Counted from the first letter of the stretch, positions 35,697 through 44,993 are shown. The stretch is 64,000 bases of DNA from Bacteroidales bacterium (GCA_024401335.1 JAKSLH010000009.1:31308-95307); one strand, 5' to 3'. Notes: generated by a model not told the origin, from the sequence alone. Translations and numbers: made by a program.

Positions 35697-36857
35697 CTAT
35701 TTCATTGCCTTGATACGCTTGAGAGCCTCTTCAAATACAGGCACCTTAGCGCAAAGAGATATTCTCAAGAAGCGTTCACCCTGCTCACCGAAGATGAAAC
35801 CAGGAGTGATAAACACGCCAGTCTGGTTTAATATCTCGTCGCTCTGAGCCTCAGCGCTAGCCCATTTCTCATCAACACGAGCCCACACGAAGAGACCTCC
35901 CTGTTCACGGTTAACCTTGCATCCAAGTGTCTCCATTATCTCGAAGGCATATTTCTGTCTCTCGCGATATTCCTTGTTAATCTTATCGAACCAGTCCTTC
36001 TTAAGGCTCAGCGCCTTTGCGGCTGCCACCTGCATAGGACGGAACACACCGCTATCCATATTGGACTTAACCTTGAGCACTGTAGCGATAACCTCAGCAT
36101 TTGATGCTGCCATACCGAAACGCCATCCTGCCATGTTGTGAGCCTTTGACATAGAGTTGAGCTCAATAGCAACATCCTTAGCACCTTCAACAGCAAGGAG
36201 GCTTATAGGATTGTCGTTAAGGATAAAGCTATAAGGATTATCGTTGCAGATCAGAATGCTATGACGACGTCCGAAATCAACGATCTTCTTGTAGAGCTCC
36301 ATTGTTGCAGGAGCGCCAGTAGGCATGTTAGGATAGTTGATCCACATCATCTTAACGCCAGTGAGATCCATCTTCTCGAGTTCTTCGAAATCAGGTTCCC
36401 AGCCGAGCTCCTCATACAACTTATATTTGATTGTGCGTGCGCCAACGAGGTTAGCAACCGACGAATATGTAGGATAGCCAGGATCGGGAACAAGCACACC
36501 GTCACCTTCGTTGATGAAGGCCATCATGATGTGCATTATACCCTCCTTAGAGCCTATAAGAGGAAGCACTTCGTTGGCAGGATTGAGTTCTACTCCATAC
36601 CACTCCTTATACCATGAGGCATAACCTTCTCTCAATTCAGGAATACCGACATAGGACTGATATCCATGCACGTTAGGCTTGCGAGCCTCTGAGGCGAGTG
36701 TCTCAATAACCTCATCAGCTGGAGGCATATCAGGACTACCGATACCGAGATTTATAATATCTACGCCCGACTTACGCATAGCATCGAGTCGGCGATTATT
36801 GCGCGAGAAGTAATATTCCTGTACTGTACTTACGCGGTTGGCTGGTGTTATTATCAT
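35697..36857 (-). CDS. Class I/II PLP-dependent aminotransferase, probably aromatic
   Basis: A 386-residue fold-type I aminotransferase. PLP-binding elements are visible: NLGIGSPDMPP near the N-terminus, GSKEGIMHI, YPNMPTGAPA (the NPxNPTG-type segment), NDNPYSFI and the Schiff-base K238 in SMSKAHNMAGWRFG. Its sequence resembles LL-diaminopimelate and aspartate/aromatic aminotransferases. Its place between pheA and the DAHP synthase/chorismate mutase gene argues that it converts phenylpyruvate and 4-hydroxyphenylpyruvate to Phe and Tyr. Specificity is inferred from context. The intergenic gaps of 23 and 41 bp fit one transcript. Confidence 0.92.
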   Translation of the reverse strand: MIITPANRVSTVQEYYFSRNNRRLDAMRKSGVDIINLGIGSPDMPPADEVIETLASEARKPNVHGYQSYVGIPELREGYASWYKEWYGVELNPANEVLPLIGSKEGIMHIMMAFINEGDGVLVPDPGYPTYSSVANLVGARTIKYKLYEELGWEPDFEELEKMDLTGVKMMWINYPNMPTGAPATMELYKKIVDFGRRHSILICNDNPYSFILNDNPISLLAVEGAKDVAIELNSMSKAHNMAGWRFGMAASNAEVIATVLKVKSNMDSGVFRPMQVAAAKALSLKKDWFDKINKEYRERQKYAFEIMETLGCKVNREQGGLFVWARVDEKWASAEAQSDEILNQTGVFITPGFIFGEQGERFLRISLCAKVPVFEEALKRIKAMK

Positions 36858-36880
36858 AGTTCTAATCTTTTCTATTTTAA

Positions 36881-37750
36881 TTAGTCTTCATCAGACTGAC
36901 GTCCATTCTCATATTCTCCGAGAACTATCAGTTTGCCACACAATGGCCTTACTGCATCGAGAGCCTGAATATAACGTGTATAATTGCTAAACGAGAGGTC
37001 AACATAGAAGACATATTCCCATTCATGTCCGACAACCGGATTTGACTGTATCTTCGAGAGATTCAATCCATAGAAGGCAAGTATCGTCAACACCTTAGAA
37101 AGGCTGCCAACCTCTTGGGCCTGAGGAAGCGAGAACACAATTGACGAACGATTGATGCGGTTCTGGGCACGAAGGTCATCAACCTCTGTACGTCCTCGGT
37201 CACTCACAACCAGAAAACGTGTAAAATTCTTCTTGTTGGTCTCAATGCTTGGCTTTATAATCTCAAGGCCGTAGAGTTCTGCGGCTATGGCAGGAGCAAC
37301 AGCTGCCACATTTCTGAGTTGCTTATCGGCAACCTCTTTAGCCGAGAGAGCGGTATCGACACTCTCTACAAGTCGGATATGGGGATAACCACGGAAAAAC
37401 TGTTCACACTGGAGCAATGCCATAGGATGTGTATGCACCTCAGTTATCTCATCTATCTTTACACCAGGCAACGCCATGAGATTGTGCTTAATGCGCAACT
37501 TGTATTCACCTATGACCTCAAGGCCCGAATCCTTCAGAAGAGTATAATTACCCTGCAAAGAACCTGCTATGGTATTCTCTATTGCAACAATGCCATAAAG
37601 CGAACGGTCTTCTTTCACCTTATCAAAGAGCTCTTCAAATGTATCGCATGGAACAACCTCCACTTCACTACCCTTGAAGAACTCGCGTGCAGCAATCTCA
37701 TGATTGGCTCCCGCTACGCCCTGAATGGCTACCCTCTTAACGTCTTTCAT
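36881..37750 (-). CDS. pheA: Prephenate dehydratase
   Basis: A 289-residue cytoplasmic enzyme (EC 4.2.1.51) that turns prephenate into phenylpyruvate. The catalytic periplasmic-binding-like domain spans 1-180 (VAIQGVAGANHEIAARE, GIVAIENTIAGSLQGNY, NFTRFLVVSD with the TRF motif). A C-terminal ACT domain (about 200-280) contains SLSKVLTILAFYGLNLSKIQS, the Phe-sensing ESRP-like region being PVVGHEWEYVFYVD. It is free-standing, without a fused mutase. First gene of the Phe/Tyr operon, it lies just behind a leader-peptide attenuator (37771-37902). Confidence 0.96.
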   Translation of the reverse strand: MKDVKRVAIQGVAGANHEIAAREFFKGSEVEVVPCDTFEELFDKVKEDRSLYGIVAIENTIAGSLQGNYTLLKDSGLEVIGEYKLRIKHNLMALPGVKIDEITEVHTHPMALLQCEQFFRGYPHIRLVESVDTALSAKEVADKQLRNVAAVAPAIAAELYGLEIIKPSIETNKKNFTRFLVVSDRGRTEVDDLRAQNRINRSSIVFSLPQAQEVGSLSKVLTILAFYGLNLSKIQSNPVVGHEWEYVFYVDLSFSNYTRYIQALDAVRPLCGKLIVLGEYENGRQSDED

Positions 37751-37763
37751 CGTTATTTGTCAT

Positions 37764-37797
37764 ACAAAACAAAAGCCCACCTTGTTCGGGTGGGCTC
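37764..37797 (-). terminator. Attenuator terminator hairpin in front of pheA
   Basis: On the minus strand AGCCCACC (37789-37796) pairs perfectly with GGTGGGCT (37774-37781) around a 7-nt loop, followed by TTTGTTTTG. It stands between a leader peptide and the pheA start codon, so it would stop transcription before the operon. Its 5' arm overlaps CCCACCC (37788-37794), which can instead pair with GGGTGGG inside the leader peptide gene (37834-37840). Confidence 0.8.
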
Positions 37798-37821
37798 TGT
37801 AAGTTTCTTTATATCGTTATT

Positions 37822-37902
37822 TTACATACAACACCCACCCTTTTCTTGGCGATAGCCAAAAAAGTAAAAGTAAAAACCGATATAAAATCGTGTGTTGCAC
37901 AT
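37822..37902 (-). CDS. Phe/Tyr leader peptide of the pheA operon attenuator
   Basis: A 26-codon frame (ATG 37900-37902, TAA 37822-37824), too short for routine gene calling. Its translation begins MCNTRFYIGFYFYFFGY and continues RQEKGGCCM, with five Phe and four Tyr, nine aromatic residues in twelve positions (6-17). The downstream operon makes exactly Phe and Tyr. A short hairpin, TTGGC-TATC-GCCAA, covers 37846-37859. Codons 22-23 carry the GGGTGGG that can pair with the terminator's 5' arm. Stalling at Phe/Tyr codons would leave GGGTGGG free and block the terminator; reading to the stop codon would cover it. This is the logic of enterobacterial pheL. Confidence 0.8.
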   Translation of the reverse strand: MCNTRFYIGFYFYFFGYRQEKGGCCM

Positions 37903-37947
37903 AACATTGTTAATTTATTCTCTTTTCGTGTATCAATTTTCACAATG

Positions 37948-37955
37948 CAAATTTA
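37948..37955 (-). promoter_or_regulatory. -7 element of the pheA operon leader
   Basis: TAAATTTG on the minus strand matches TAnnTTTG exactly; the start would be near 37941, giving a leader of about 40 nt before the leader peptide. The -33 element is not clear. Confidence 0.45.
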
Positions 37956-38033
37956 CTAAAAGATGCAATACGTTGTTCATTTTTCAACAGAAAAGTTATA
38001 AAAAAACAAAATCGAAGTAATTCTTAAGTCTAT

Positions 38034-38402
38034 TTACTTCCAGAAGACGAACACGACAGCCATCACGAGGCAGAAGAATGCCGCGATATGGTTCCAATGG
38101 ATCTCAAGGCCGAATGATATCATGCTATAGACCACAAAGACTACGAGAGTGATAACCTCCTGAATGATCTTGAGCTGAGCAAGAGTAAACACGCCACCAT
38201 TGCCCTCGAAACCAAGACGGTTGGCAGGAACCTGGAGCGAGTATTCGGCGAGAGCCATCAGCCAAGACAGCAGGATGACAACATACAAAGGTGTATTGTC
38301 CTTAATAATTCCAAGTTGTTGGAGCTTAAGATGCCCATACCAGGCAAAAGTCATGAAAATGTTAGCGACGACGAGCATCGCAATAGGCAAGAAATACTGC
38401 AT
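38034..38402 (-). CDS. DMT family protein (DUF486)
   Basis: A 122-residue inner-membrane protein with four hydrophobic helices, matching the DUF486 family of small multidrug-resistance-like (DMT) proteins: FMTFAWYGHLK in helix one, SWLMALAEYSLQVPANRLG between helices two and three, and FTLAQLKIIQEVITL. Function unknown; it may act as a dimer. It begins 12 bp after the mltF stop and is probably co-transcribed with it. Confidence 0.9.
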   Translation of the reverse strand: MQYFLPIAMLVVANIFMTFAWYGHLKLQQLGIIKDNTPLYVVILLSWLMALAEYSLQVPANRLGFEGNGGVFTLAQLKIIQEVITLVVFVVYSMISFGLEIHWNHIAAFFCLVMAVVFVFWK

Positions 38403-38414
38403 ATCTGTTTTATC

Positions 38415-39818
38415 TTATTGTTTTTTCTTTCCAAACGCTACCTTATAGTTATAATATCTGTCCATCACATTCTTCACGTAATTGATGGTCTCTGTACCTC
38501 GACAATAGCCGTGCTTGACGACAGGGTCGGAATAGAACTGAGCATTAGCCTTCTGCAGCAGAGCGACCTCTACATTAGCCTGCCACACATCGGGCTTCAT
38601 CCCCTGTTTCTCTGCCAATCGTATAGCATCCATGATATGTCCGAGACCGATATTATAAGCCGCGAGAGCAAACTTGACACGTTCGTTCATATCAGGTACA
38701 TACTTTATAAGTCGCTTATCGAGCCACATGAGATACTTAATACCGGCCTCTATGTTCTGTTCCGGATGACTTATATCGTCAACACCAAAACGCTTAGCCG
38801 TCTCCGGCATGAGCTGCATCAGTCCTCGAGCTCCAGCCCAGCTCTTAGCCTCAGGATTGAAATGCGACTCCTGATAAACAACAGACGATATCAGCAGCCA
38901 GTCGTAGCGAGAATCGGTTGCCAGCTGACGTATGATTTCCTCATAGTCATCCTTATAGGTGTCGGCTGTCGTCTTCTGCACGTTGCTATGATGCTCGCGA
39001 GGATCGATGACATATTTGCGATATATCTGCTTGAAACGCTGCGTGGTCTTAAACTCCTTGAGCCATTCATCGATATCGGCCTTAAGGTTGACCGCATTGG
39101 TTCTCACACCCCAAGAAAGGTCGTATTCAGGTGTGACACCGGTAGCGACATCGAGATTTGGGTAATACCACTTGTTAGCTCTAGCTATATTCTCAAGAGC
39201 GAGAGTCTGCCTCACCTCCTCCTCAGACACTAACTGGATGATCTGTTCTACATCATAATGCTCTATCTGCTGAATGACGATATCAGGACCCTTCATCGTA
39301 TCGTTGATGTTCTCTATCACTGTCTCATAGAACGAATTCTGAAGCAGGGCAACAGTATCGCCGCAAAGCGCAGAGAGAGAATCTTGCAGAACGAGGTCTC
39401 TATCGGCCTCTACCCTCTGTACAAGTACCACCCTGCTTTTGCCAAAGGGCTCAGCAAACGCCATTCGACCTTCATTGACAGTATCAGCGATAAGCGACGT
39501 AGCAATGATATCGACCTTGCCGCTATTGAGCAGATCGACATTGTGTTCATAATCGTTGCCAACGACAATCTGAAGTTCGACGCCCAGGTGTTTGGCATAT
39601 TCCACCGCCATATCATACTGATAGCCCACAGCGACATCCTTGCATACGAAATAGTTGACTGAGTTATAATCGGTCACCACACACAGCTTCTTGCGGCTAC
39701 AGATGCTGTCGAGATCAATGTCGGCTACACCAAGAATGCTCGGTGTACGACGGCGGCTGCATCCCAGGGAGAGGAACACGAGCAACAACACAAAAAACGA
39801 ATATAGGCGCATTTTCAT
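38415..39818 (-). CDS. mltF: MltF-like membrane-bound lytic transglycosylase
   Basis: A 467-residue lipoprotein (lipobox LSLGC, C20). Residues 40-280 form a solute-binding-protein family 3 domain (DYNSVNYFVCKDVAVGYQY, VDIIATSLIADT) that in MltF binds muropeptides and regulates activity. Residues 300-440 form the SLT catalytic domain with the general acid E317 in VVYQESHFNP, then GARGLMQLMPETA and FALAAYNIGLGH. It cleaves glycan strands to 1,6-anhydro-muropeptides at the membrane. Length is near that of E. coli MltF (518), slightly shorter. It is first in a pair with the DUF486 gene. Confidence 0.92.
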   Translation of the reverse strand: MKMRLYSFFVLLLVFLSLGCSRRRTPSILGVADIDLDSICSRKKLCVVTDYNSVNYFVCKDVAVGYQYDMAVEYAKHLGVELQIVVGNDYEHNVDLLNSGKVDIIATSLIADTVNEGRMAFAEPFGKSRVVLVQRVEADRDLVLQDSLSALCGDTVALLQNSFYETVIENINDTMKGPDIVIQQIEHYDVEQIIQLVSEEEVRQTLALENIARANKWYYPNLDVATGVTPEYDLSWGVRTNAVNLKADIDEWLKEFKTTQRFKQIYRKYVIDPREHHSNVQKTTADTYKDDYEEIIRQLATDSRYDWLLISSVVYQESHFNPEAKSWAGARGLMQLMPETAKRFGVDDISHPEQNIEAGIKYLMWLDKRLIKYVPDMNERVKFALAAYNIGLGHIMDAIRLAEKQGMKPDVWQANVEVALLQKANAQFYSDPVVKHGYCRGTETINYVKNVMDRYYNYKVAFGKKKQ

Positions 39819-39887
39819 AACAAATAACTTATGACGACTGTAAAGATGACCGCAATGCGGCAGAATTGCGACGAATATATATAAAAA

Positions 39888-39919
39888 AGAGGAGACCGCA
39901 AACGAGTTGAGTCTCCTCT
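39888..39919 (-). terminator. Intrinsic terminator of galM
   Basis: On the minus strand AGAGGAGAC (39911-39919) pairs with GTCTCCTCT (39888-39896), followed by TTTTTT, 19 bp after the stop. Confidence 0.8.
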
Positions 39920-39937
39920 GAATATCTTCATCTATTC

Positions 39938-40981
39938 TTATTTCACACCGAACTTATAGACTGTTGTCTGAGTATAAGTCTCTCCTGGACGAAGAGTTGT
40001 CGATGGGAAAGAAGGCTTGTTAGGCGAATCAGGATAATGCTGTGCCTCAAGGCAGAAGCCACCAAACTGCTCGAACTTCAAAGGACCGCGGCTATAGCGG
40101 CCATCGAGGTAGAAACCAGTATAGAACTGGAACGCTGGCTCTGTTGTAGAGAACTGAAGAGTACGTCCTGACTCTGGTTCATAGACCTCAGCAGCGAGCT
40201 TAAGACCACCCTGGTTGCCATCGATAACGAAGTTGTGGTCATATCCATCTTCAAACATGTGAACTCTCTCACCGATGTTGTGTTCGAGGGTAAAATCAAG
40301 TGGAGTACCCTTTACTGAATCGACCTCACCAGTAGGGATATTGCCTTCACCACGAGGAGTGTAGTTGGCAGCATGCATCAAGACACGAGTGTCGTAAACC
40401 TTGCCTTCACCTCTGAGGTTGAAGTAGCTATGGTTAGTAAGATTGACAACAGTAGGCTTGTCGGTCTTAGCCTGGTAGTTGAGCGAGAGCTCACCGTTGT
40501 TGTTGAGTGTGAACACAACACTAACAGAAAGTTCACCAGGATAGCCATTTTCCATGTTAGGGCTCACATAAGACATCTTGACACCAACACGTCCTTCTGC
40601 CTCAAACTCCTCACCCTTCCACATCTTTGTATGGAATGAGTTGACACCACCATGGAGGTGATTAACTCCGTCGTTACATTCAAGCTGGTATTCCTTGCCA
40701 TCGAGAACGAACTTACCACCACCTATACGGTTGCCGAAACGGCCTATTGTAGCGCCAAGGAAGAATGTGTTGCCTGTATATTCCTCCGACAAATAAACCA
40801 TAGGATCATCAAAGCCCAAAGCGACTTCACCTAACTTACCGTCTTTATCAGGAACAACGATACTTGTGATTGTGGCGCCTATATTAGTTATCTTAACTGT
40901 CACCCCATTATCGGCCTTCAATTCGTAGAGGAGAACATCAGCTCCATCATACTGACCTACATTTGTTTTCAGTACTTTCAT
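39938..40981 (-). CDS. galM: Galactose mutarotase (aldose 1-epimerase)
   Basis: A 347-residue enzyme (EC 5.1.3.3) that interconverts alpha and beta anomers of galactose and other aldoses. Motifs are the family's RFGNRIGGGKF, NHLHGG, NLTNHSYFNL with the catalytic His, DYNFV-like YDHNFVID, and a C-terminal catalytic Glu in GGFCLEAQHYPDSPN. I choose the ATG at 40981; the frame extends 23 codons further upstream but that extension is not conserved-looking. No signal peptide, hence cytoplasmic. It lies about 80 bp downstream of rlmD. Confidence 0.95.
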   Translation of the reverse strand: MKVLKTNVGQYDGADVLLYELKADNGVTVKITNIGATITSIVVPDKDGKLGEVALGFDDPMVYLSEEYTGNTFFLGATIGRFGNRIGGGKFVLDGKEYQLECNDGVNHLHGGVNSFHTKMWKGEEFEAEGRVGVKMSYVSPNMENGYPGELSVSVVFTLNNNGELSLNYQAKTDKPTVVNLTNHSYFNLRGEGKVYDTRVLMHAANYTPRGEGNIPTGEVDSVKGTPLDFTLEHNIGERVHMFEDGYDHNFVIDGNQGGLKLAAEVYEPESGRTLQFSTTEPAFQFYTGFYLDGRYSRGPLKFEQFGGFCLEAQHYPDSPNKPSFPSTTLRPGETYTQTTVYKFGVK

Positions 40982-41059
40982 TGTAAATAGAATTATCTGT
41001 TTTTGACTGGCGAAAATTAAGATATTTTTACAAGAAATCCAAATCAACACCCCTTACAT

Positions 41060-42466
41060 TTATCTTCTCTCCAGACAAACGACCGATTCGACGTGATGAG
41101 TATGAGGGAACATATCAACTGGTTGCATCTTAGTAACCTTATAATCCTGATCCATCATATTGATATCTCGGGCCTGTGTAGCCGAGTTGCAGCTCACATA
41201 AACGATACGTTTAGGGCTGGCAGCCAGTATAGTCTTGACAACATCTTCGTGCATACCAGCGCGAGGAGGATCGACAATCATCACGTCTGGCACACCATGT
41301 TTAGCGATAAAGTCCATAGAAAGCACATCCTTCATGTCGCCGGCATAGAAAACCGTATTATCGATACCATTGATTGAAGAGTTGACCTTAGCGTCTTCGA
41401 TAGCCTCCGGAACATATTCTACACCAATCACCTTCTTGCACTTACGGGCCACGAAGTTAGCTATCGTACCAGTGCCTGTATATAGGTCATAGACAACCTC
41501 ATCACCCTTGAGATCGGCAAACGAGCGAGCCACCTTGTAGAGTTCGTAGGCCTGCTCAGAATTAGTCTGATAGAACGACTTAGGGCCGACCTTGAACTTG
41601 ATGTCCTCCATCTGCTCCATAATATGATCGTTGCCAGCGTAAGTCATCACGTCGAGATCACCTATGGTGTCGTTAGCCTTAGGGTTGATGACATACATGA
41701 GCGAAGTGATCTGAGGGAATGCAGCAAGAAGCTCTCCCAGCATCTTCTCACGCGCCTCCTTATCTTCCTTGAAGAGAGAGAAGAGCACCATAAGATCGCC
41801 TGTAGAAGCAGTACGAATTGTCAGGTTACGGAGGAAGCCCTGCTGGCTTCTGAGATCGAAGAATTCGAGGTTATGCTCGAGAGCGTAGTTTCTCACCCAC
41901 ATGCGGATAGCATCAGAAGGGTCCTTCTGAAGATGACACTCCTCTATATCGACAACCTTATCGAACAGTCCAGGGATATGGAAGCCAAGTCCGGCCTGTC
42001 CCATACCGTCACCGTTCTGCATCTGCTCCTTTGTAAGCCATCGCTTATTAGAGAAGGTAAATTCGAGCTTATTACGATACTTCTGATTAAGAGCAGAGGC
42101 CAGGATAGGCATCTGTTCAGGAAGTTCAACTTTACCGATACGCTTGAGGTTCTGAAGCACCTCACGAGCCTTGAACTCGAGCTGCTTCTCATACGGAATG
42201 CTCTGCCACTTACAACCGCCACAAACACCGAAATGCTTGCAGAACGGCTTTACGCGCATGTCTGAATACTTATGGAAAAACACTGCGTCGCCTTCATAAT
42301 ACGACGAACGTTTCTTTGTGACCTGTATGTCGACCACGTCACCAGGAATAGCTCCATTGACAAACACTACGCGGTCATCTACTCTGCACAACGCCTTGCC
42401 TTCTGCGGCAACATCGGTCACCTCTACATTCAGTAGAAGCGGCTTTTTATTTCTTGATCGTCCCAC
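41060..42466 (-). CDS. rlmD: 23S rRNA (uracil(1939)-C5)-methyltransferase
   Basis: A 468-residue SAM-dependent RNA methyltransferase of the RumA/TrmA family. It has an N-terminal TRAM domain (1-60), then the [4Fe-4S] cysteines C76, C82 and C85 (FCKHFGVCGGCKW) with a later one in DIEECHLQ. The SAM-binding Rossmann part is marked by DLYTGTGTIANFVA and GVEYVPEAIEDA, the catalytic Cys by VYVSCNSATQARD and the final Glu by HHVESVVCLERR. Paralogues RlmC or TrmA-like enzymes are possible, since Bacteroidota homologues vary in target base. A -7 motif TAACTTTG lies upstream (42494-42501). Confidence 0.93.
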   Translation of the reverse strand: MGRSRNKKPLLLNVEVTDVAAEGKALCRVDDRVVFVNGAIPGDVVDIQVTKKRSSYYEGDAVFFHKYSDMRVKPFCKHFGVCGGCKWQSIPYEKQLEFKAREVLQNLKRIGKVELPEQMPILASALNQKYRNKLEFTFSNKRWLTKEQMQNGDGMGQAGLGFHIPGLFDKVVDIEECHLQKDPSDAIRMWVRNYALEHNLEFFDLRSQQGFLRNLTIRTASTGDLMVLFSLFKEDKEAREKMLGELLAAFPQITSLMYVINPKANDTIGDLDVMTYAGNDHIMEQMEDIKFKVGPKSFYQTNSEQAYELYKVARSFADLKGDEVVYDLYTGTGTIANFVARKCKKVIGVEYVPEAIEDAKVNSSINGIDNTVFYAGDMKDVLSMDFIAKHGVPDVMIVDPPRAGMHEDVVKTILAASPKRIVYVSCNSATQARDINMMDQDYKVTKMQPVDMFPHTHHVESVVCLERR

Positions 42467-42493
42467 TTCTGATATCTATTTCTTTTGTGCTTG

Positions 42494-42501
42494 CAAAGTT
42501 A
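42494..42501 (-). promoter_or_regulatory. -7 element for rlmD
   Basis: TAACTTTG on the minus strand, 28 bp ahead of the start codon; the -33 element is not clear. Confidence 0.4.
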
Positions 42502-42523
42502 CACAAAATATATTGGAAAATCA

Positions 42524-44845
42524 CTACAGCTTGACACCTACGAGAAGAGCATCATCAGTCTGTTCGTAGAGGTTATTTGACTCTTCAACTCCGCCCATAC
42601 GCCAATAGGCGAATTCAATGCCGATACGTTTCTTCTGCTCATTGGTAGGCATGTCACATATGGAGGTAAGCAACTTATAGAGACGCTTGGTTCCATATTT
42701 CACTATACGCATGTTCTCATCGTAACCGAACTGGTCTGTTATACCGTCGGTATAGAGATAAACGGAATCGCCCTTCTGCATCATAATCTCGTGATCTGTA
42801 AAAGGCACGTTATCCATGACGCTGTCACCGATAGGCATTCTATCACAAGGCCAAGTCAGCTCTTTGCCATCTCTGATGACGACAAGTGGTCGCAAAGCAC
42901 CTGCATAGTGCATCTTCATGGTCTGAGTATCGAGCATTATGACTGCCAGATCCATACCATCCCTGTCATCGACCTCAAAACTTGCTCCATCTCTCATGTT
43001 GATATCCAATGTGTTGCCTGCCATGTTCTTATGAAGCGACACCTTAACCATCTTCCTCATTTCATCGAGGAACTGTCCCGCATTCGGTTCGCAGCCCTCC
43101 TTTATCAACTTAGGCGATAGATACTCGAGTGTCTGCATACCGAGCATACTCAGGAAAGCTCCTGGCACACCATGACCGGTGCAGTCGCCTACCACGAGGA
43201 CTTTGATGGTTCCTATCACCGTTGTCCAGTAGAAGTCGCCCGACACTACCTTAAGCGGACGCAGTGCGACGACACTCTGGCCCCATATCTCCTGCATAAC
43301 ACTTTCGCTAGGCATAACAGCCTTCTGTATGTAGCTGGCATAGTTGATGCTCGATGTGAGCTCATTGTTTGTTGCAGTCATCTGTTCGTTTCTGCGCTCG
43401 AGCTCTCTGTTCTGCTTCTCGATATGAACCTGCTGCTCCTTCAGCTCCACATTCTTGGCATCGATCTGGGCATAGGCCTTTCTTCGCTTGCGAGATGAGA
43501 TGACAATCTGAATGATAATAACGAGCAGCAAAAGGAACACAATACCCATTGCTCTATAGTGGATCTTGAGTGACGCTTCACGCTTATTCTCCTCTACCTC
43601 ACGAGCTTTAAGCTTCTTGTCGAACTCACTCTGAGCCAGCCCCTGAGCAACCTCAACAGCGAGATCGACCCTGTTGAGTCCGTCACTCACAACACGCACC
43701 TGCGCCATATAGTCGAAAGCCTTTTTATAGTCACCCATACGGCGGTAACATTCGACATAATTGAGAAGGAGATGATTCTTACCTTCACGATACGGAACAC
43801 CATCTTCCTCCATCCTTACCGACAGTGAGTCGAGCATGAAGAGCGCTCGTTGGTATTTATTCTCAACAATCATACGCTGAGCCTCAACAAGATCTATACT
43901 GAACATCTCTGACTCATAGCCATGTCGCTGAACAAGCTTACGACTCTCATCTATGAACACACGACACGAATCGAGAACCTCGGGCACTCTGTTTTTAGGG
44001 CACATATTACGGGACACCTGCATCAGCATCGTACTAGCAAGCGAATAGCCTGAAGAATAGAGGCATATATAGTTATAACGCTGCTTTGACGAGTTGTAGG
44101 CCAGAAGAAAATACTTCTTAGCCACATTGAGAAGCGAGTCATTAGGATTCGTATAATAATCTATCGAATAGCGATCGTATGCGGCTCCACCCATACCTAG
44201 ATAGTCATTACTAATTCGGTCGGAGAAATCACAGCTCACATCGAGTTTGAGTGCCTCGTAGTAGAAGCTATCAGCAAGAGAATAGTTGCCTGCTTCGAGG
44301 CTACTCTCGGCCATATTTCTATAAACGTCAGACAGATAGACATAATCCTTCTGCTGCTTTAGCATCTCCATCGACAAGCCATAATAGGAGTTCGCCTTCG
44401 AGAAGTTATTGAGCATACAGAAAGAGTTGCCCAAATCTGAGTAAAGCCTCGCAACAAACTTGTCACTATGTATTGAATCAGCAATAGCAAGTGCATCAAG
44501 AGAATAGCGAAGAGATGACAAATAGTCACAATAATTATAGTGTGACCAAGCAACATAACGCAACGCATGAATCTCACACTCCGGATTACGCACCTTACGC
44601 GCAAGATCGAGCATCAAAAGAGAATAGTGATAGGTGGAATCGAGATTATAATGTTCATAGGCCAATTCGTCAAGAGCCTTCAGCTTCTCCTCGTCGTTCT
44701 TCGCATTCACATATTGTTGCCTCAATTTCTCGAGTTCAATATCTTTGTCGTTAAGTTTGCGTTCATTGGCCCCTGCCACAAGGCATACCAACAGCGAGAG
44801 AAAAGACACCACATATCTTGCATTATATTTCGACCCGTTCAACAT
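42524..44845 (-). CDS. SpoIIE-type PP2C phosphatase with TPR sensor region
   Basis: A 773-residue membrane protein. A signal or anchor helix (about 10-26) is followed by TPR repeats to about 400 (for example YSLLMLDLARKVRN, ANSYYGLSMEMLKQQ), a membrane helix (about 430-450), a coiled coil (455-500) and a cytoplasmic SpoIIE/PP2C domain (about 515-773). The metal-binding motifs are VSGDFYW, VGDCTGHGVPGAFLSM and LYTDGITDQ. Such proteins dephosphorylate regulators, often anti-anti-sigma factors, in response to a periplasmic signal. In Bacteroidota a two-component-like partner is not always linked; none is seen here. Confidence 0.92.
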   Translation of the reverse strand: MLNGSKYNARYVVSFLSLLVCLVAGANERKLNDKDIELEKLRQQYVNAKNDEEKLKALDELAYEHYNLDSTYHYSLLMLDLARKVRNPECEIHALRYVAWSHYNYCDYLSSLRYSLDALAIADSIHSDKFVARLYSDLGNSFCMLNNFSKANSYYGLSMEMLKQQKDYVYLSDVYRNMAESSLEAGNYSLADSFYYEALKLDVSCDFSDRISNDYLGMGGAAYDRYSIDYYTNPNDSLLNVAKKYFLLAYNSSKQRYNYICLYSSGYSLASTMLMQVSRNMCPKNRVPEVLDSCRVFIDESRKLVQRHGYESEMFSIDLVEAQRMIVENKYQRALFMLDSLSVRMEEDGVPYREGKNHLLLNYVECYRRMGDYKKAFDYMAQVRVVSDGLNRVDLAVEVAQGLAQSEFDKKLKAREVEENKREASLKIHYRAMGIVFLLLLVIIIQIVISSRKRRKAYAQIDAKNVELKEQQVHIEKQNRELERRNEQMTATNNELTSSINYASYIQKAVMPSESVMQEIWGQSVVALRPLKVVSGDFYWTTVIGTIKVLVVGDCTGHGVPGAFLSMLGMQTLEYLSPKLIKEGCEPNAGQFLDEMRKMVKVSLHKNMAGNTLDINMRDGASFEVDDRDGMDLAVIMLDTQTMKMHYAGALRPLVVIRDGKELTWPCDRMPIGDSVMDNVPFTDHEIMMQKGDSVYLYTDGITDQFGYDENMRIVKYGTKRLYKLLTSICDMPTNEQKKRIGIEFAYWRMGGVEESNNLYEQTDDALLVGVKL

Positions 44846-44944
44846 ACTTGATATAGTTCTTAATGTTTGTTAGCATTTGTTCACATTTTACGGACACCTT
44901 CTATATAGGTTACATACACAACAGAGAATTGAAGGCACAAAAAA

Positions 44945-44967
44945 AGAGCCACCCGAAGAGTGGCTCT
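44945..44967 (-). terminator. Intrinsic terminator of the GH97 gene
   Basis: On the minus strand AGAGCCAC (44960-44967) pairs with GTGGCTCT (44945-44952), followed by TTTTTTT. Confidence 0.8.
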
Positions 44968-44993
44968 AAGACGTTATGTATTAATCGCGGAAG

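Noticed and set aside
38316-39233. 305-codon plus-strand frame
   Set aside because: Lies opposite the SLT and binding domains of mltF, which have clear catalytic motifs.
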